Positions 8,215 through 18,500 of a stretch of 64,000 nt of DNA are shown here, one piece after another (the first letter of the stretch is position 1; the number at the start of each line of letters is the position of its first letter). A program made the translations under genes and the position numbers. The DNA lies in contig NZ_SIHI01000015.1 in NCBI RefSeq assembly GCF_007859735.1, positions 1 to 64,000 on the forward strand, read 5' to 3'. The notes under the pieces are model-generated. The model had not been told where the DNA came from. It ran no database searches and saw only the letters and a program-made list of their open reading frames with translations. The DNA comes from Thalassoglobus neptunius (GTDB taxonomy: Bacteria; Planctomycetota; Planctomycetia; Planctomycetales; Planctomycetaceae).

Positions 8215-9405
8215 GTGTCTGTTGCGAGGACGTGTATTGCTGGTCTGCTGATTTCGCTGTTAGCTTGCGATAACTTATATTGCGCCCAGCAACCGGTCGA
8301 AGACTCGTCAGCTTCAGAGAGTACGGCGTCTCTCGTTCGGCAACTCGGAAGCCGTTCTTTTCAAGTTCGCTCTGACGCTGAACGGAAGCTTCTTGAGAGT
8401 GGGTTTGAGTCTTTGGGGGCGATCAATCAGGGGATCAATTCCGACGACCCTGAAGTTCGCACGCGGTCTCTTCGAGTCATGCAGTTGCTGGAGCGGTCGA
8501 TTTTCGTCCGTTACCGCGACAAAATTCGTGACAATCCGTGGCTCTTTCCCCAACAACTGACACCGGGTTGGGAAACCTTCTTCGAACTTGTCGGGGAATC
8601 ACCCGAAGCAAGAGCTCTATACGTTCAGCTTCTGCAGAGTGAAACCGCCATCATGCTCTCCCTGAATCGGCCGGGATGGCAAGCCCGATTCGAACAGCGA
8701 TGCGGGGAGATTCTGTCGTTTCCACAAGGTCCCTTTCAGGCGAAAACTTCGCTCGCGACGATGACCGCACTTCTGTTTCTCGCTTGCCATCCGGAAAATA
8801 CACCCAGTGGGCCAGCGACGACGGTGATCAACAGCTTCTTAAATGACTCCCAATTCCGAAGGGCGACCCGCGACCAGAAAACCGGACCTGTTTTGCGTTC
8901 GCTGGTGGGCCAGTGGATTCTCAGTTCCGCCAGTTCTTCCAGCAGTCAAAGATTGAGCCTCGCAGCTTCATTTGAAATGTCTGAAGGTCTGGATGCTGCG
9001 CGAGAGTTGATCAGCCAACGCCACAAAGTCAGTTTCTCGCCCACACATCTTGAGGATGCCATATCTTATCTCGGGCGTTACGGAGGCCCGGTTGTGATCG
9101 AGGAACTGGAACAACTTCTCGATGACGAAATGAAGCTTCGTGGGCGCTATCGAGGAGGGCCAGAAGTTCAGGTGCGCGACATCGCACTCGCTGCGCTTCT
9201 GCACCTGACGAATCAGAGTCCCGAGACTTATGGCTTGAACGACCTGCGGCCTCGCACGGGATTCTTGTATATCGGGAGTTCTGTCCGATTCGAGAGTGCA
9301 GATGACCGTCTCATGGCGATCGAAAAGTGGAGGACGTGGCGCGCCAGAAACCTCGGACTTGCCATTCCGGACTCGACAATCGCTGACGAAGGCGTCGTTC
9401 TTTAG
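8215..9405 (+). CDS. Secreted or lipid-anchored HEAT-like repeat protein, function unknown
   Basis: The 396-residue product begins with a hydrophobic segment VARTCIAGLLISLLAC. Its end, LLAC followed by Asp, could be a lipobox; otherwise it is an ordinary signal peptide. The mature part starts with a helical block, LVRQLGSRSFQVRSDAERKL, of the HEAT-like form found in many planctomycetal exported proteins. The remainder is helical, and no catalytic motif is visible. The start is GTG, with AGGA nine bases upstream. It ends 20 bases from the end of the convergent esterase gene. I do not recognise a named family for the whole protein. Confidence 0.75.
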   Translation: MSVARTCIAGLLISLLACDNLYCAQQPVEDSSASESTASLVRQLGSRSFQVRSDAERKLLESGFESLGAINQGINSDDPEVRTRSLRVMQLLERSIFVRYRDKIRDNPWLFPQQLTPGWETFFELVGESPEARALYVQLLQSETAIMLSLNRPGWQARFEQRCGEILSFPQGPFQAKTSLATMTALLFLACHPENTPSGPATTVINSFLNDSQFRRATRDQKTGPVLRSLVGQWILSSASSSSSQRLSLAASFEMSEGLDAARELISQRHKVSFSPTHLEDAISYLGRYGGPVVIEELEQLLDDEMKLRGRYRGGPEVQVRDIALAALLHLTNQSPETYGLNDLRPRTGFLYIGSSVRFESADDRLMAIEKWRTWRARNLGLAIPDSTIADEGVVL

Positions 9406-9425
9406 GCCAAACTTCTCTCTGGTTT

Positions 9426-10433
9426 TTAGCGGGAATTCGAACTCCGCCCAGACTTTTTCTGAGTGGAATTGTTTGTCTGAGCGATCCGCAGCGACTCCAC
9501 ATGATAGTCAAACCAGATGTCGCTCATTGTTTCGATCATCTTTTTGCGACTGTGAGCGAGGCCTTCGAGTTCGATGTATGTGTGATCAATTCCCAGATCG
9601 ACCAGATGCTGGTGAAAGTCCCGAATTGTGGGAAGGTGTCCACCGTCTTTCGTTCCGCAGGCGATTTGAATGCGAAGTTTTCCCCGGATCTGTTTGAGAT
9701 TCTTCTCGGCGAGCAGGAATGCGTCGTTGTCGCGGTAGTTTTGGATATCTGGGCCGAGATAGTTGTTTGGGTAAGTGGCGGGTGTGTCAGGATTGAAGTT
9801 TTCGGACGTTCGAGGGACGTTCCCCGCCTGGCAGAAGAGTGAGCAAAACATGTCAGGATACTTCATCGCGATGCGTGTGGATCCCCGGCCCCCCATTGAA
9901 AAGCCTTCGATACAGCGTCCCTCCCGCGACGGAATCGTGCGATAGTGCTCGTCGATATGAGGAATCAGACCTTCGATAAACATCGATTCGATCGGGAATT
10001 CTCCGTCCCATGAGTCTTTGTAGAAGGTGCTTCGTCCGCCATTCGGAAAGACCATAATCAGCGGCGGCCATTTCCCTGATTCAATTCCCTCATTGAGCAC
10101 GGTGACATCTTCGAAGCTGTGGAATTCGTTGCCTCCGTTCCCATGCAGGTTGTAGATGACCGGGAATCGTCGCGAAGGGTCTCGATGGTATTCGGAGGGG
10201 AGATAAATGCAGTATCCCACATCCTTGCCGTTTTTGGAGAAGTGGAAGGTGTGGTGCGTAACTCCTTCGGGAAGTCCGCTTTCCGGAATCGAATTGACCC
10301 ACGTGATACTCGGTCCGGTCGGCTTTCCGTTTCTTTGGGCGAAAAGTGGAGTGACTCCTATGGCGAGGAGGACAAAGACAGCCAGACCAATCGAGCGGTG
10401 GGCGGAAAAGCGAACATTCCAGTTCAGTGGCAT
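9426..10433 (-). CDS. Secreted esterase, alpha/beta-hydrolase (esterase D family)
   Basis: A 335-residue exported hydrolase. The signal peptide (about residues 1-33) ends GVTPLFAQ. The core has YNLHGNGG (oxyanion region), a long helix, and the nucleophile elbow GFSMGG (GxSxG). A late His in EGLAHS is a fair candidate for the triad. The family (PF00756) includes enterochelin esterase, feruloyl esterase and mycolyltransferase relatives, so the substrate is open. The start at 10433 has GGAG eight bases upstream, better than a GTG at 10520 that would add 29 residues before the signal peptide. Confidence 0.88.
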   Translation of the reverse strand: MPLNWNVRFSAHRSIGLAVFVLLAIGVTPLFAQRNGKPTGPSITWVNSIPESGLPEGVTHHTFHFSKNGKDVGYCIYLPSEYHRDPSRRFPVIYNLHGNGGNEFHSFEDVTVLNEGIESGKWPPLIMVFPNGGRSTFYKDSWDGEFPIESMFIEGLIPHIDEHYRTIPSREGRCIEGFSMGGRGSTRIAMKYPDMFCSLFCQAGNVPRTSENFNPDTPATYPNNYLGPDIQNYRDNDAFLLAEKNLKQIRGKLRIQIACGTKDGGHLPTIRDFHQHLVDLGIDHTYIELEGLAHSRKKMIETMSDIWFDYHVESLRIAQTNNSTQKKSGRSSNSR

Positions 10434-10712
10434 GGAAAAAACTCCGTGTGTCCCATTCAGGCGCGGGGAAAGGGGAGCGGTTTGAGCCGTCAAACAGGCA
10501 ATCTCCCTGTGAAACATCACTCGGTTCGACTAGAGTTTCACATTGCGAAGAATAGTGAAAACCGCCATTGAGGTCGCTGTTCACGAACGGGATTCTGCAG
10601 GGAATCTAATTGTCGACCTTCGATTGACGCGGAATCGGATCATAAATTCAAACAATCCTTGTCACTGAAAAGTGAATCGGATTGCATATCTGTTTCAGGA
10701 GTAGCGTTCATC

Positions 10713-12851
10713 ATGGATCCATATGCACCGTGTCCTTGCGGTAGTGGCAAAAAGGTGAAATTCTGCTGTCAGGCCATTCTCCCGGAGATGAGCAAGATTG
10801 AGCGGTTGCAAGAGAACAACCAACCGCACATGGCGCTGCAGTTGATTGATAAGTTGCTGAAGGATCATCCGGAGAATGGCTGGCTTGTCACGCAGCGGGC
10901 GATGGCGCTTTTCAACGACGATGAATTCGAAGTTGCGCGCGACAGCCTTCTGCCATTCCTTCGTAAAAACCCTGAGCATCCGCTCGCGAATGCGCTCCTC
11001 GCAATCGCCGTGTCTCAAATCGAGCCGGTTGAGCGAAGCAAGAAGGTGATTCACCGAGCCTTCTTGAAAAGCATGAATGCAGAACCGCAACTCGTGGCGA
11101 TTCTCGCAGGGAAACTGGTCTCGTACTTCCTCGAATCCGGACAGGACATGGCCGCCCGCCAGCACATGGCAATCGTCCTGCGACTTGGCAACGACGAAGA
11201 ACGTCAGCGAACGCTGATGGCGATGCTGGAACTCGATGCCGATACGAGCGTGCCTTATCCGCTCAGAGGTGGACATCCCCTCCCGACCTACGAGCCTCCG
11301 GAAGAGCTTAAATCACAGTTCAAAAAGGCACAGCGACTCTATGTGCATGGATGCTTTTCAGAAGCAGCCGATTTGTTGCAGACATTGACCGAGCAGGACC
11401 CGGATTCCGCCGAGTTGTGGCACACCATCGGATTGATGCGAGCATGGGACGGAGATGAATCGTCCGGCGCAACCGCTCTGCATCGCGCAGCAAGTCTGTA
11501 CGACAACTACGATCGAGCCGTCGACCTGGAAACGGTTGCCCAGCTTCTCGATCGTCGTCAGAAAGAAAATGCTGTCGTCTCCCGGATGCGAAGTTACGAA
11601 ACCGAATCGCTTTCGCAGCTGTTGACCCGACTCGATAACGAAGATCGACTCTGCCGTGTTCCCATGGTCGATCAGAACAATGGAATTGCTGCATCGTACG
11701 ACATTCTCGATCGAGAACTTCCCACGAACGATGAACTCGAATCGATGACTGTGGAAACAGTTCCGCGTTCGATCGCTCGACTCGTTTTGGTCGACAAGCC
11801 GGATGCTTCCTCACCTGCGATGGTTCACCTCACTGCTGTCGAGGGAGAACGACTTGAGAATGCCCAGGAGACTTTGGAAAAAGCTGCTGGAGAATTGATT
11901 CAAGCTGTTGAAGCACAAAGCGAGGAAGGTGACGATTCAGATGTCGTCGCGTGGTATGCCAAAGATGAGCTCGCTCTGACCGAGTCCGCTTTCTTCCCTC
12001 CGAAAACGCCGTCCCGAATTCGGCAGCAGTTGCGAAAAGAGTTTACGGATCGCAGCATCCATGAAATCTGGATGAACTCCGCTCAAAGCGCACTTCAAGG
12101 CAAGTCTCCTGCGGAAGCAGCAGATGACGAGTCGCTGAAGGTCCCGCTCGCTGCCGCGATTTGTGTCTTCGATGCGTTCCTCGATCGCCGCGATATTATT
12201 CTCGATCAGGAACAACTTGCTGAGAAGTTGAACGTGCAGCGTGCTGCAAAGATTCCACCGCAAGACGATCTCGATCTGAACACTCTCACGGTCTCCCAGC
12301 TTCAAAGAGTTGACCTCGACGGAATGTCTGACGAACTCTTCGATCTGGTGATGCAGCGAGCACTTGTCATTAAGCACTGTGGCCACGGCTACAAGATCTT
12401 GACAGAGTTCTTAAACAGCCGGCCTCAACTTGTTGCTGAAAAAGATACGGAAGCACAGCAGGCTTATCGGACACTCGCTGAAGTCTGCAGCCGGTCTCTG
12501 CGAGAAGGAGAGGCATTGGAATGGATTCAGCGCGGTTTTGAACATTCCAAGAGTACAAACGCTCCTTTCGAATCGTTGCTGATGTGGAAGATGCAGGAGC
12601 TGCAATTCCGCGCTAAAGATCTCGATGATCCGAAGCTGAAAGAACTGCTCCTCGAGTTGTGGAACCATTACGGAGCCAAACTGCCGATCGTTCGCGAACG
12701 GCTCGGAGAATTCGTCCGCGCACTTGAGATCGAGGCACCTTGGGAAAACGCGATTGTCATGCCGGGCACATCTAATGAGGGCGGAACGGATTGGACAGCC
12801 CAAACTGAAGAAACGGTCAGCGGCGAGAAAAAACTCTGGCTGCCTGACTAA
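10713..12851 (+). CDS. SEC-C motif and TPR-repeat protein
   Basis: A cytosolic protein of 712 residues. The N-terminus is a SEC-C zinc motif, CPCGSGKKVKFCC at residues 7-19, the type found at the end of SecA and in many stand-alone proteins. TPR-like helical repeats follow (about 30-115 and 205-290), then a long acidic helical region with no further recognised domain. SEC-C plus TPR suggests protein-protein contacts. A link to translocation or quality control is only inference, since no Sec gene is nearby. The ATG at 10713 is chosen because the motif then sits at the N-terminus; AGGAG lies 11 bases upstream. Confidence 0.85.
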   Translation: MDPYAPCPCGSGKKVKFCCQAILPEMSKIERLQENNQPHMALQLIDKLLKDHPENGWLVTQRAMALFNDDEFEVARDSLLPFLRKNPEHPLANALLAIAVSQIEPVERSKKVIHRAFLKSMNAEPQLVAILAGKLVSYFLESGQDMAARQHMAIVLRLGNDEERQRTLMAMLELDADTSVPYPLRGGHPLPTYEPPEELKSQFKKAQRLYVHGCFSEAADLLQTLTEQDPDSAELWHTIGLMRAWDGDESSGATALHRAASLYDNYDRAVDLETVAQLLDRRQKENAVVSRMRSYETESLSQLLTRLDNEDRLCRVPMVDQNNGIAASYDILDRELPTNDELESMTVETVPRSIARLVLVDKPDASSPAMVHLTAVEGERLENAQETLEKAAGELIQAVEAQSEEGDDSDVVAWYAKDELALTESAFFPPKTPSRIRQQLRKEFTDRSIHEIWMNSAQSALQGKSPAEAADDESLKVPLAAAICVFDAFLDRRDIILDQEQLAEKLNVQRAAKIPPQDDLDLNTLTVSQLQRVDLDGMSDELFDLVMQRALVIKHCGHGYKILTEFLNSRPQLVAEKDTEAQQAYRTLAEVCSRSLREGEALEWIQRGFEHSKSTNAPFESLLMWKMQELQFRAKDLDDPKLKELLLELWNHYGAKLPIVRERLGEFVRALEIEAPWENAIVMPGTSNEGGTDWTAQTEETVSGEKKLWLPD

Positions 12852-12859
12852 GGATTCTG

Positions 12860-12891
12860 CGAAGAGTTTTCGATCGTTCAACAACTCTTCG
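12860..12891 (+). other. Inverted repeat after the SEC-C gene
   Basis: CGAAGAGTT (12860-12868) pairs perfectly with AACTCTTCG (12883-12891) across a 14-base loop, nine bases after the stop codon. No T run follows, so it is not a standard intrinsic terminator. It may stabilise the 3' end or be incidental. Confidence 0.35.
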
Positions 12892-13020
12892 TCACAGCGA
12901 TCGCTTCAAGTGATCGAATCGAGGTCGCGCGGACGATGAGTCGATGATGTCGTGACGATCGCCTCATTCCCTCCGCATCAGGAAGGGATTGTCTCACTCA
13001 GTCAGTACGTAAGAGTCGGA

Positions 13021-14199
13021 ATGATGGACGGCACTGAAGATCTCGGTTCGTCGCAATCTCGCGAACGGTTTCGTTCGGATTCTGAAGCGATGACCCGTGC
13101 TCTTTCCCTCGCCCGGAAAGGTCTCGGAAGCGTTGAGCCGAATCCTCCTGTCGGGGCAGTCATTGTCGACTCTCAAGGAAAACTGATCGCAGAAGGCTAT
13201 CATCAGCGATACGGTGGACCGCATGCGGAAGTGGTCGCACTCGAGAACGCAGCGTCGGAAGTTCGTGGAGGGACACTTTATGTGACTCTCGAACCCTGTT
13301 CTCATCACGGAAAAACTCCGCCATGTGCTGATGCTGTGATTGCAGCCGGTCTTTCGAAAGTTGTCATTGGGACGATGGATCCCGCGGAGCATGTCTGCGG
13401 GCAAGGCATCGAGCGACTTCGTGCGGCCGGAATTATGGTCGAAGTCGGTGTCTGCGAACCGGAGGCACTCCAGCTGATTGCGGCGTTCAAAAAACTCCAG
13501 TGCGAGAAGCTTCCTTATCTGCATGCCAAGTGGGCAATGACCCTCGACGGTCGAATCGCTTCGCGGACGAAGGCTTCGAAATGGATTTCAAATGAACGTT
13601 CACGCAGCATCGTGCATCAATTGCGGGGGCGAATGGATGGCATTCTCACTGGAATTGGGACCGTCCTGGCCGACGATCCACTGCTCACAGCTCGGCCCCA
13701 AGGACCACGAATCCCGACGCGAATCGTTCTTGATCGACAGCTGCGACTTCCGTTGGATTCGCAACTGATTCGAACCGCCGACGATGCTCCGGTTCTTGTC
13801 TTCTGTACTGATCAGGCTTTGGAACAGCGGATTCAGCAAGTCGAAGGGCTCGGAGTCGAAGTTGAAGTTGTGGAGATCGATTCGCAAACCAATCAAGTCG
13901 ACCTCACGGCGGTCCTGACAGAACTCGGACGAAGGCAGATGACCAACGTCTTGATCGAATCAGGCGGAACACTGCTTGGTTCGCTCATTGACCAAGATTG
14001 CGTCGACGAAGTGCATTGCTTCATTGCTCCAAGAATTATCGGAGGTCAGGGTGCGATCTCGCCGATTCTTGGGAATGGTTTCGATACGATGGATCAGGCC
14101 CGGCAGCTGCGAAATTCCGTAGTGGAAGTCCTCGACGGTGATGTTTACATCCGGGGGGAACTCATTCGATCAGGAATGAATCAGTTGGGCAGTGAATGA
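13021..14199 (+). CDS. ribD: Bifunctional riboflavin biosynthesis deaminase/reductase
   Basis: This enzyme performs the deamination and then the NADPH-dependent side-chain reduction of the pyrimidine intermediate in riboflavin synthesis. The 392 residues hold an N-terminal zinc deaminase with H-A-E at 68-70 and P-C at 92-93 plus C102 (EPCSHHGKTPPC), then a reductase domain (about 170-385) with TLDGRIA and the late VLIESGGTLLGSL. Both halves look intact. Several starts lie in frame (GTG 12952, ATG 13021, ATG 13024); the ATG pair is preferred for its AAGAG upstream. It stands apart from ribBA, which lies at 52198. Confidence 0.95.
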   Translation: MMDGTEDLGSSQSRERFRSDSEAMTRALSLARKGLGSVEPNPPVGAVIVDSQGKLIAEGYHQRYGGPHAEVVALENAASEVRGGTLYVTLEPCSHHGKTPPCADAVIAAGLSKVVIGTMDPAEHVCGQGIERLRAAGIMVEVGVCEPEALQLIAAFKKLQCEKLPYLHAKWAMTLDGRIASRTKASKWISNERSRSIVHQLRGRMDGILTGIGTVLADDPLLTARPQGPRIPTRIVLDRQLRLPLDSQLIRTADDAPVLVFCTDQALEQRIQQVEGLGVEVEVVEIDSQTNQVDLTAVLTELGRRQMTNVLIESGGTLLGSLIDQDCVDEVHCFIAPRIIGGQGAISPILGNGFDTMDQARQLRNSVVEVLDGDVYIRGELIRSGMNQLGSE

Positions 14200-14295
14200 G
14201 CAAATGAATGAATGAGTAAATGAAAAGTGGATGAAAACTGTTCTGATTGAAAGAACCGGTTTCGGCGAGTCAGCAGAACCCATCCGCATGCTCGG

Positions 14296-15507
14296 TCACT
14301 TCACAGGGACGATCCACTCTCCGCTCTGCATGACGCCGAGGCGTGCGTTCGGATTGTCGAATAAGTGACGCTCCGGATCAGACTGAGAGTTTTCTGTCAG
14401 CGGGACCACACACAGAGAAGCGATCGCCCCGGCCGCGAGTCGTCCGGAATTCTGCTGCCCGAGTGCTTGAGCTGCATTCACAGTGGCGAGTCGTAAGAGA
14501 CGTGAAGCGGGGACATTCGGAGTGCTCGAATGTACGAACGCTAACTCTTTGAAAACGGAGAGATCCGGATTCGAGGCCCGACTGTCTGTCCCGAGCGCGA
14601 CGTTGATTCCGTGTTCGAGCATCTGTTGCCACCTATGCTGTCCGGTCTGCATGGCAGCGTGAGTTCGCGGGCAATAAACGATTGAAAAATTCTCTCGCTT
14701 GGACAGAAACTCAAGCTCTTCTCCAGTTAGGTTGTTTCCGTGAATCACCAGCACGGGAGATGAGACATCGATCAGTTTCAGATAGTCGATCGGCCCCTGT
14801 CGCGACTCGAAGAGGGTCCCGGTATCGATATTCAGATCGCTGAGCATCTTCTTAAACGGGCCGGTTCCGTTTCGGAGTAGTTCGATCTCTTCCGGACTTT
14901 CTGCCAGATGAAACGCCAGTGGAACGTCGTGGGCTTGGGCCAATTGAGCCAATTGAGCGATCAACTCCGGGTGAGTGGAATAGGGAGCGTGTGGGCTGAT
15001 CGCGGGCTGACAAGGCTGAGGAGACTCGGCAGACAGGAACTCTGCCGCGAGGTCGAGGCTCGCGGAGATCGATGACGGATCGAGACCGAGAAACTCCCGG
15101 AACATCACAACCTGCTGTGGGAAATCAACCTCTGACCAGTCACGTTCGGTTCTCCAGTCTCGCGTTGCAATTTCGCCGACGAGAGTCGATCCCGAATGTA
15201 TGGATTCAGCGAGTCCCTGAGAAATGGCTGGATGATTCCGTTCCGGTTGGCTGATTTTCCAACGGATTACTTCGCGGATCCAATCGCAAAACGAACGGAG
15301 AGGTTCCAACGGTTTCTGTAGAGACGAGAACTCTAGGTGAGTGTGCGTGTTGATCAATCCGGGAATGACCGCGACGTTTCCCAAATCGATCGCTTCAGCA
15401 TCCCCAGCTTCAATGGCCACGATCTGCTGGCCAGAAATCGTGAATGAAATGTCCGAGAGTGGAGGGCTGTCTCCTGGATAAAACCACCGACAACGATAGC
15501 GTTTCAT
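14296..15507 (-). CDS. Amidohydrolase family protein (TRZ/ATZ or chlorohydrolase-like deaminase)
   Basis: A 403-residue metal-dependent hydrolase. The TIM barrel carries N-T-H-T-H-L-E at 53-59, then ISPHAPYS, the FHLAES strand, IHGNNL, and GTDSRASN with the catalytic Asp. These are the metal and catalytic sites of the chlorohydrolase/aminohydrolase branch that includes guanine, adenosine-derivative and aminodeoxyfutalosine deaminases. A role in the futalosine pathway of menaquinone synthesis is possible but not shown. The start ATG overlaps the stop of the upstream propeller gene (ATGA), so the two are probably translationally coupled. The convergent ribD ends 97 bases away. Confidence 0.85.
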   Translation of the reverse strand: MKRYRCRWFYPGDSPPLSDISFTISGQQIVAIEAGDAEAIDLGNVAVIPGLINTHTHLEFSSLQKPLEPLRSFCDWIREVIRWKISQPERNHPAISQGLAESIHSGSTLVGEIATRDWRTERDWSEVDFPQQVVMFREFLGLDPSSISASLDLAAEFLSAESPQPCQPAISPHAPYSTHPELIAQLAQLAQAHDVPLAFHLAESPEEIELLRNGTGPFKKMLSDLNIDTGTLFESRQGPIDYLKLIDVSSPVLVIHGNNLTGEELEFLSKRENFSIVYCPRTHAAMQTGQHRWQQMLEHGINVALGTDSRASNPDLSVFKELAFVHSSTPNVPASRLLRLATVNAAQALGQQNSGRLAAGAIASLCVVPLTENSQSDPERHLFDNPNARLGVMQSGEWIVPVK

Positions 15508-18500
15508 TGAGTACGTTCTTGAGATGTTGCGACTTGTTTCGTCGGTTTGATTTTTAATCGTTCGTTGTACGTCCACAAATCAATGAGTCGTTTGGAGCGG
15601 TCGAAATGGATGTACGAGAACCCGCCGGAGTTCGAAAGACGTTCCCATTCGACAACGGTTTCTCCAGTACGTTTGTCGAGACCGACGAGCCGAAGTTTTC
15701 GGAATGAGCTGTCGAGTTTCGGTTCGGGTTGATCGCTCACGAATACGATAAGAGGAGAATTCTCCACCTCGCGAGTCACCAGATTCATCGTCCAGTTTCG
15801 ATCTTTTCGATTCTTGCGATTCCTTCTCTGCGCCGGGGGATCTTCAGGTTCAGGTTCTGACTCTGCGTCCGGTTTTGGTGGGTTCAAACTTTCGGTCGTT
15901 CGCGACCAGAGGAACCCTCCACTTCGATCAAAGGCGAACAGTGTTCCCGGCGTGCGGAAGGAGGGAAGATTGACGTATCCGGAACTCGCGTCGCCGTGGG
16001 CAACTTTCACGAAAACTCGCAGGTCATCAACGAAACAGTAGATGCGTTTATTCTCTCTCATCAATTCCCCGGGAATCGATCCCAGCGGGCGCTGTTCGCC
16101 AGAGACAAGATCGATCAAGGAGAGTTCACCCGTCGAGGCCAACACGGCGACCGTCTGAGAATCGATTTCTGTCATCGACGAGGAATCATCAATTTCGATG
16201 CTCCAGACATCTTGCTCATCGTCCATTCGAGTTAACGCGAGAACCCAGGCGTCATTCTTTTTCTCGGATGGTTGTGAAAATGTCACAATGGAATTGGCGT
16301 TCACCTTCAGGCATTCTGATGCGAAGTCGGGATCGGTGATCTCTTCGACCAAACCACCATCGACTCCTCGGATTCGCTGCGTGTCACGCCGGTGGCTTGT
16401 TAACAGAAAATCGGAGCCAGAGGGCCTTCCGGTTTTTCTGGCATCGATTTCGGTTTCTGTCCACAGAAGTTCCCCTGTGAGGGGATCGAGAGCGTGTAGT
16501 TCTTCTTCGATGACAAGAACGGCCGAGCTGTTGGCAGCGAGAAGAAATCCCGTCAGTGTGCTTTGTGATGTGAGGTTGAGATGGTTCCGAAACACAACCG
16601 GATTGACCAGCGAATAGGAATCGTGACGGGATGGCCGTCGCAATCTCGAGGCCGCCGCACCGGAGATATCGGGAGAATAAGACCAGGGAACTTCGCGGTC
16701 GAGAACCTGAACAGCATGGAGAACTCCACGATGGACGAAGTAAGACATTGAGCCGGCATGCAAAATTCCGACCCCGGAGCTGCGCGACAGATACGGAATG
16801 CTTCGCACTGGAAATGTCCAGTACAGCTGACCGCTTTTCCCATCCTCAACGCGAATTCTCTGTTGTTGCGGATGGTAAAGATAGTTCTTTGACGCCACGA
16901 CAGGAGACGACTCTCCTTGTTGCGGAATGGCCAGAACGTGGTCGTCACGTCCAAGCGTGCCAGCTCTTAAAGCCTCCCATGAGTCGCCCCAGCTTTCTTC
17001 AATCGCCGGAGTTTTCGCTTCCAGTTCATCGTGTTCAAGCAGAGCGTTCTTCGCAGCTGCGTGGCTGTCGATGCCTCCCCGGATGACAGTCGGAGCGGCC
17101 TTTAGAATTTCGTTCCAGATGCCGCGTTCGTCAGCCACAAGTTTGTTTTCACGGTAGATGCTGGCCATCTCGACCCAGGCCGGGACTTTTAAGTCTTCGT
17201 CGCTTGAGTCGAGCACTCGTTCGAATCGGAGCAGGGCATTTGAGAATCGATCTTCGGTTCGATCCTGAATCGCAAGTTCGAATTGAAGCTGAGTTCCTGT
17301 CGGCGTAGAGGAGAGTGCTCGAGCGAGTCTGTCAATGTTGAGATGGTCTCGAAGCTCGACCGCTTTCAATGAAATTGTTCGTTCAATTTCGAGTCGTTCA
17401 CTCTCGGAACACTCCCTGAGAATCTGGTCGAGTTTGCCTGCGATCCATGAATCGATTCGAACGGTGCGATTCCCTTCTTCGAGGAAGACATCCAGCGATG
17501 ACGTCTTGAGAAGCTCCATGCAAATGGCGACCGCAGTGACAACTTCTCCGGAATCAATGGCGGTGTTCACAAGGCGTTGTCGAATCTTGACGCGATCGGC
17601 ACCTTCGTGAGCGAGGTCGCTTAATGCTTCCAGGTCGCCTTCGTGATTGAGAATAATCTTGTTGATGAGGTTCCAATAGAGTTCGTCCACCGGATCAATT
17701 GAGAACTCGATGTTCGGATCGTTTTTGAGTCTCTCCCGGACGGACCGGCAAAGTTCGAAGGCTTCCTGATCCATTCCTTCTGAGATGAGTTGATTGATGT
17801 TCCGGAGCGTTCTCACGAACTCTTCGGATTGTTCCAGTTGCGATCCAATGCTTCCATCCAGCGCGATGGCCAGGCTGTCGAAGCTGGACACGGAAACCAG
17901 ATGATTTCCCGAGACCTGCATGTTTCCGAAACTGGCTCCTTCCACTGCCAGTTGAAACGTTTTCCAGTGCTCACCTGTTTCGAGATTGACGACGGCGATT
18001 CGGTGATCGGCGAGGGGAAGGAGGAGTTCATCGTTGAGAATGACTCCTCGACCACAGACCGAAAGTTCATCGGAGGTGAGCGGCTTCTTCCATGCAATTC
18101 GACCGCGTTCGTTCACATTTCGGGCCAACACAAAATTGCTTCCGACGTAAATCGCCAGATCTTTGTGAATCCCCGCCAGATACAGGCATTCATCTTTTTC
18201 CTGCTTCCAGACCAAGGCTCCGGTTTCTCGATCCAGACAGAATGAGAAGTTTGAGGAGTTCCCGAACTCGTTGGGCAACTCGATAGGCGTTGTGATGACG
18301 AAGTTTCCGTACGGGATTACCAAGGAACGGTCCCAGCGACGATTCAGATCATGAATTGCCTGAAACGCATTTCCTCCTCGAAAACGCCTTCCTCCCTGTT
18401 TTCGATCGCTGAATCGTGTCCCCCATGCCAGCTGCCGAGTTGTGCGATCGACAGCAACAAGCCAACCACACGTTGTTGGACAGAACACAAGAGGACCGGA

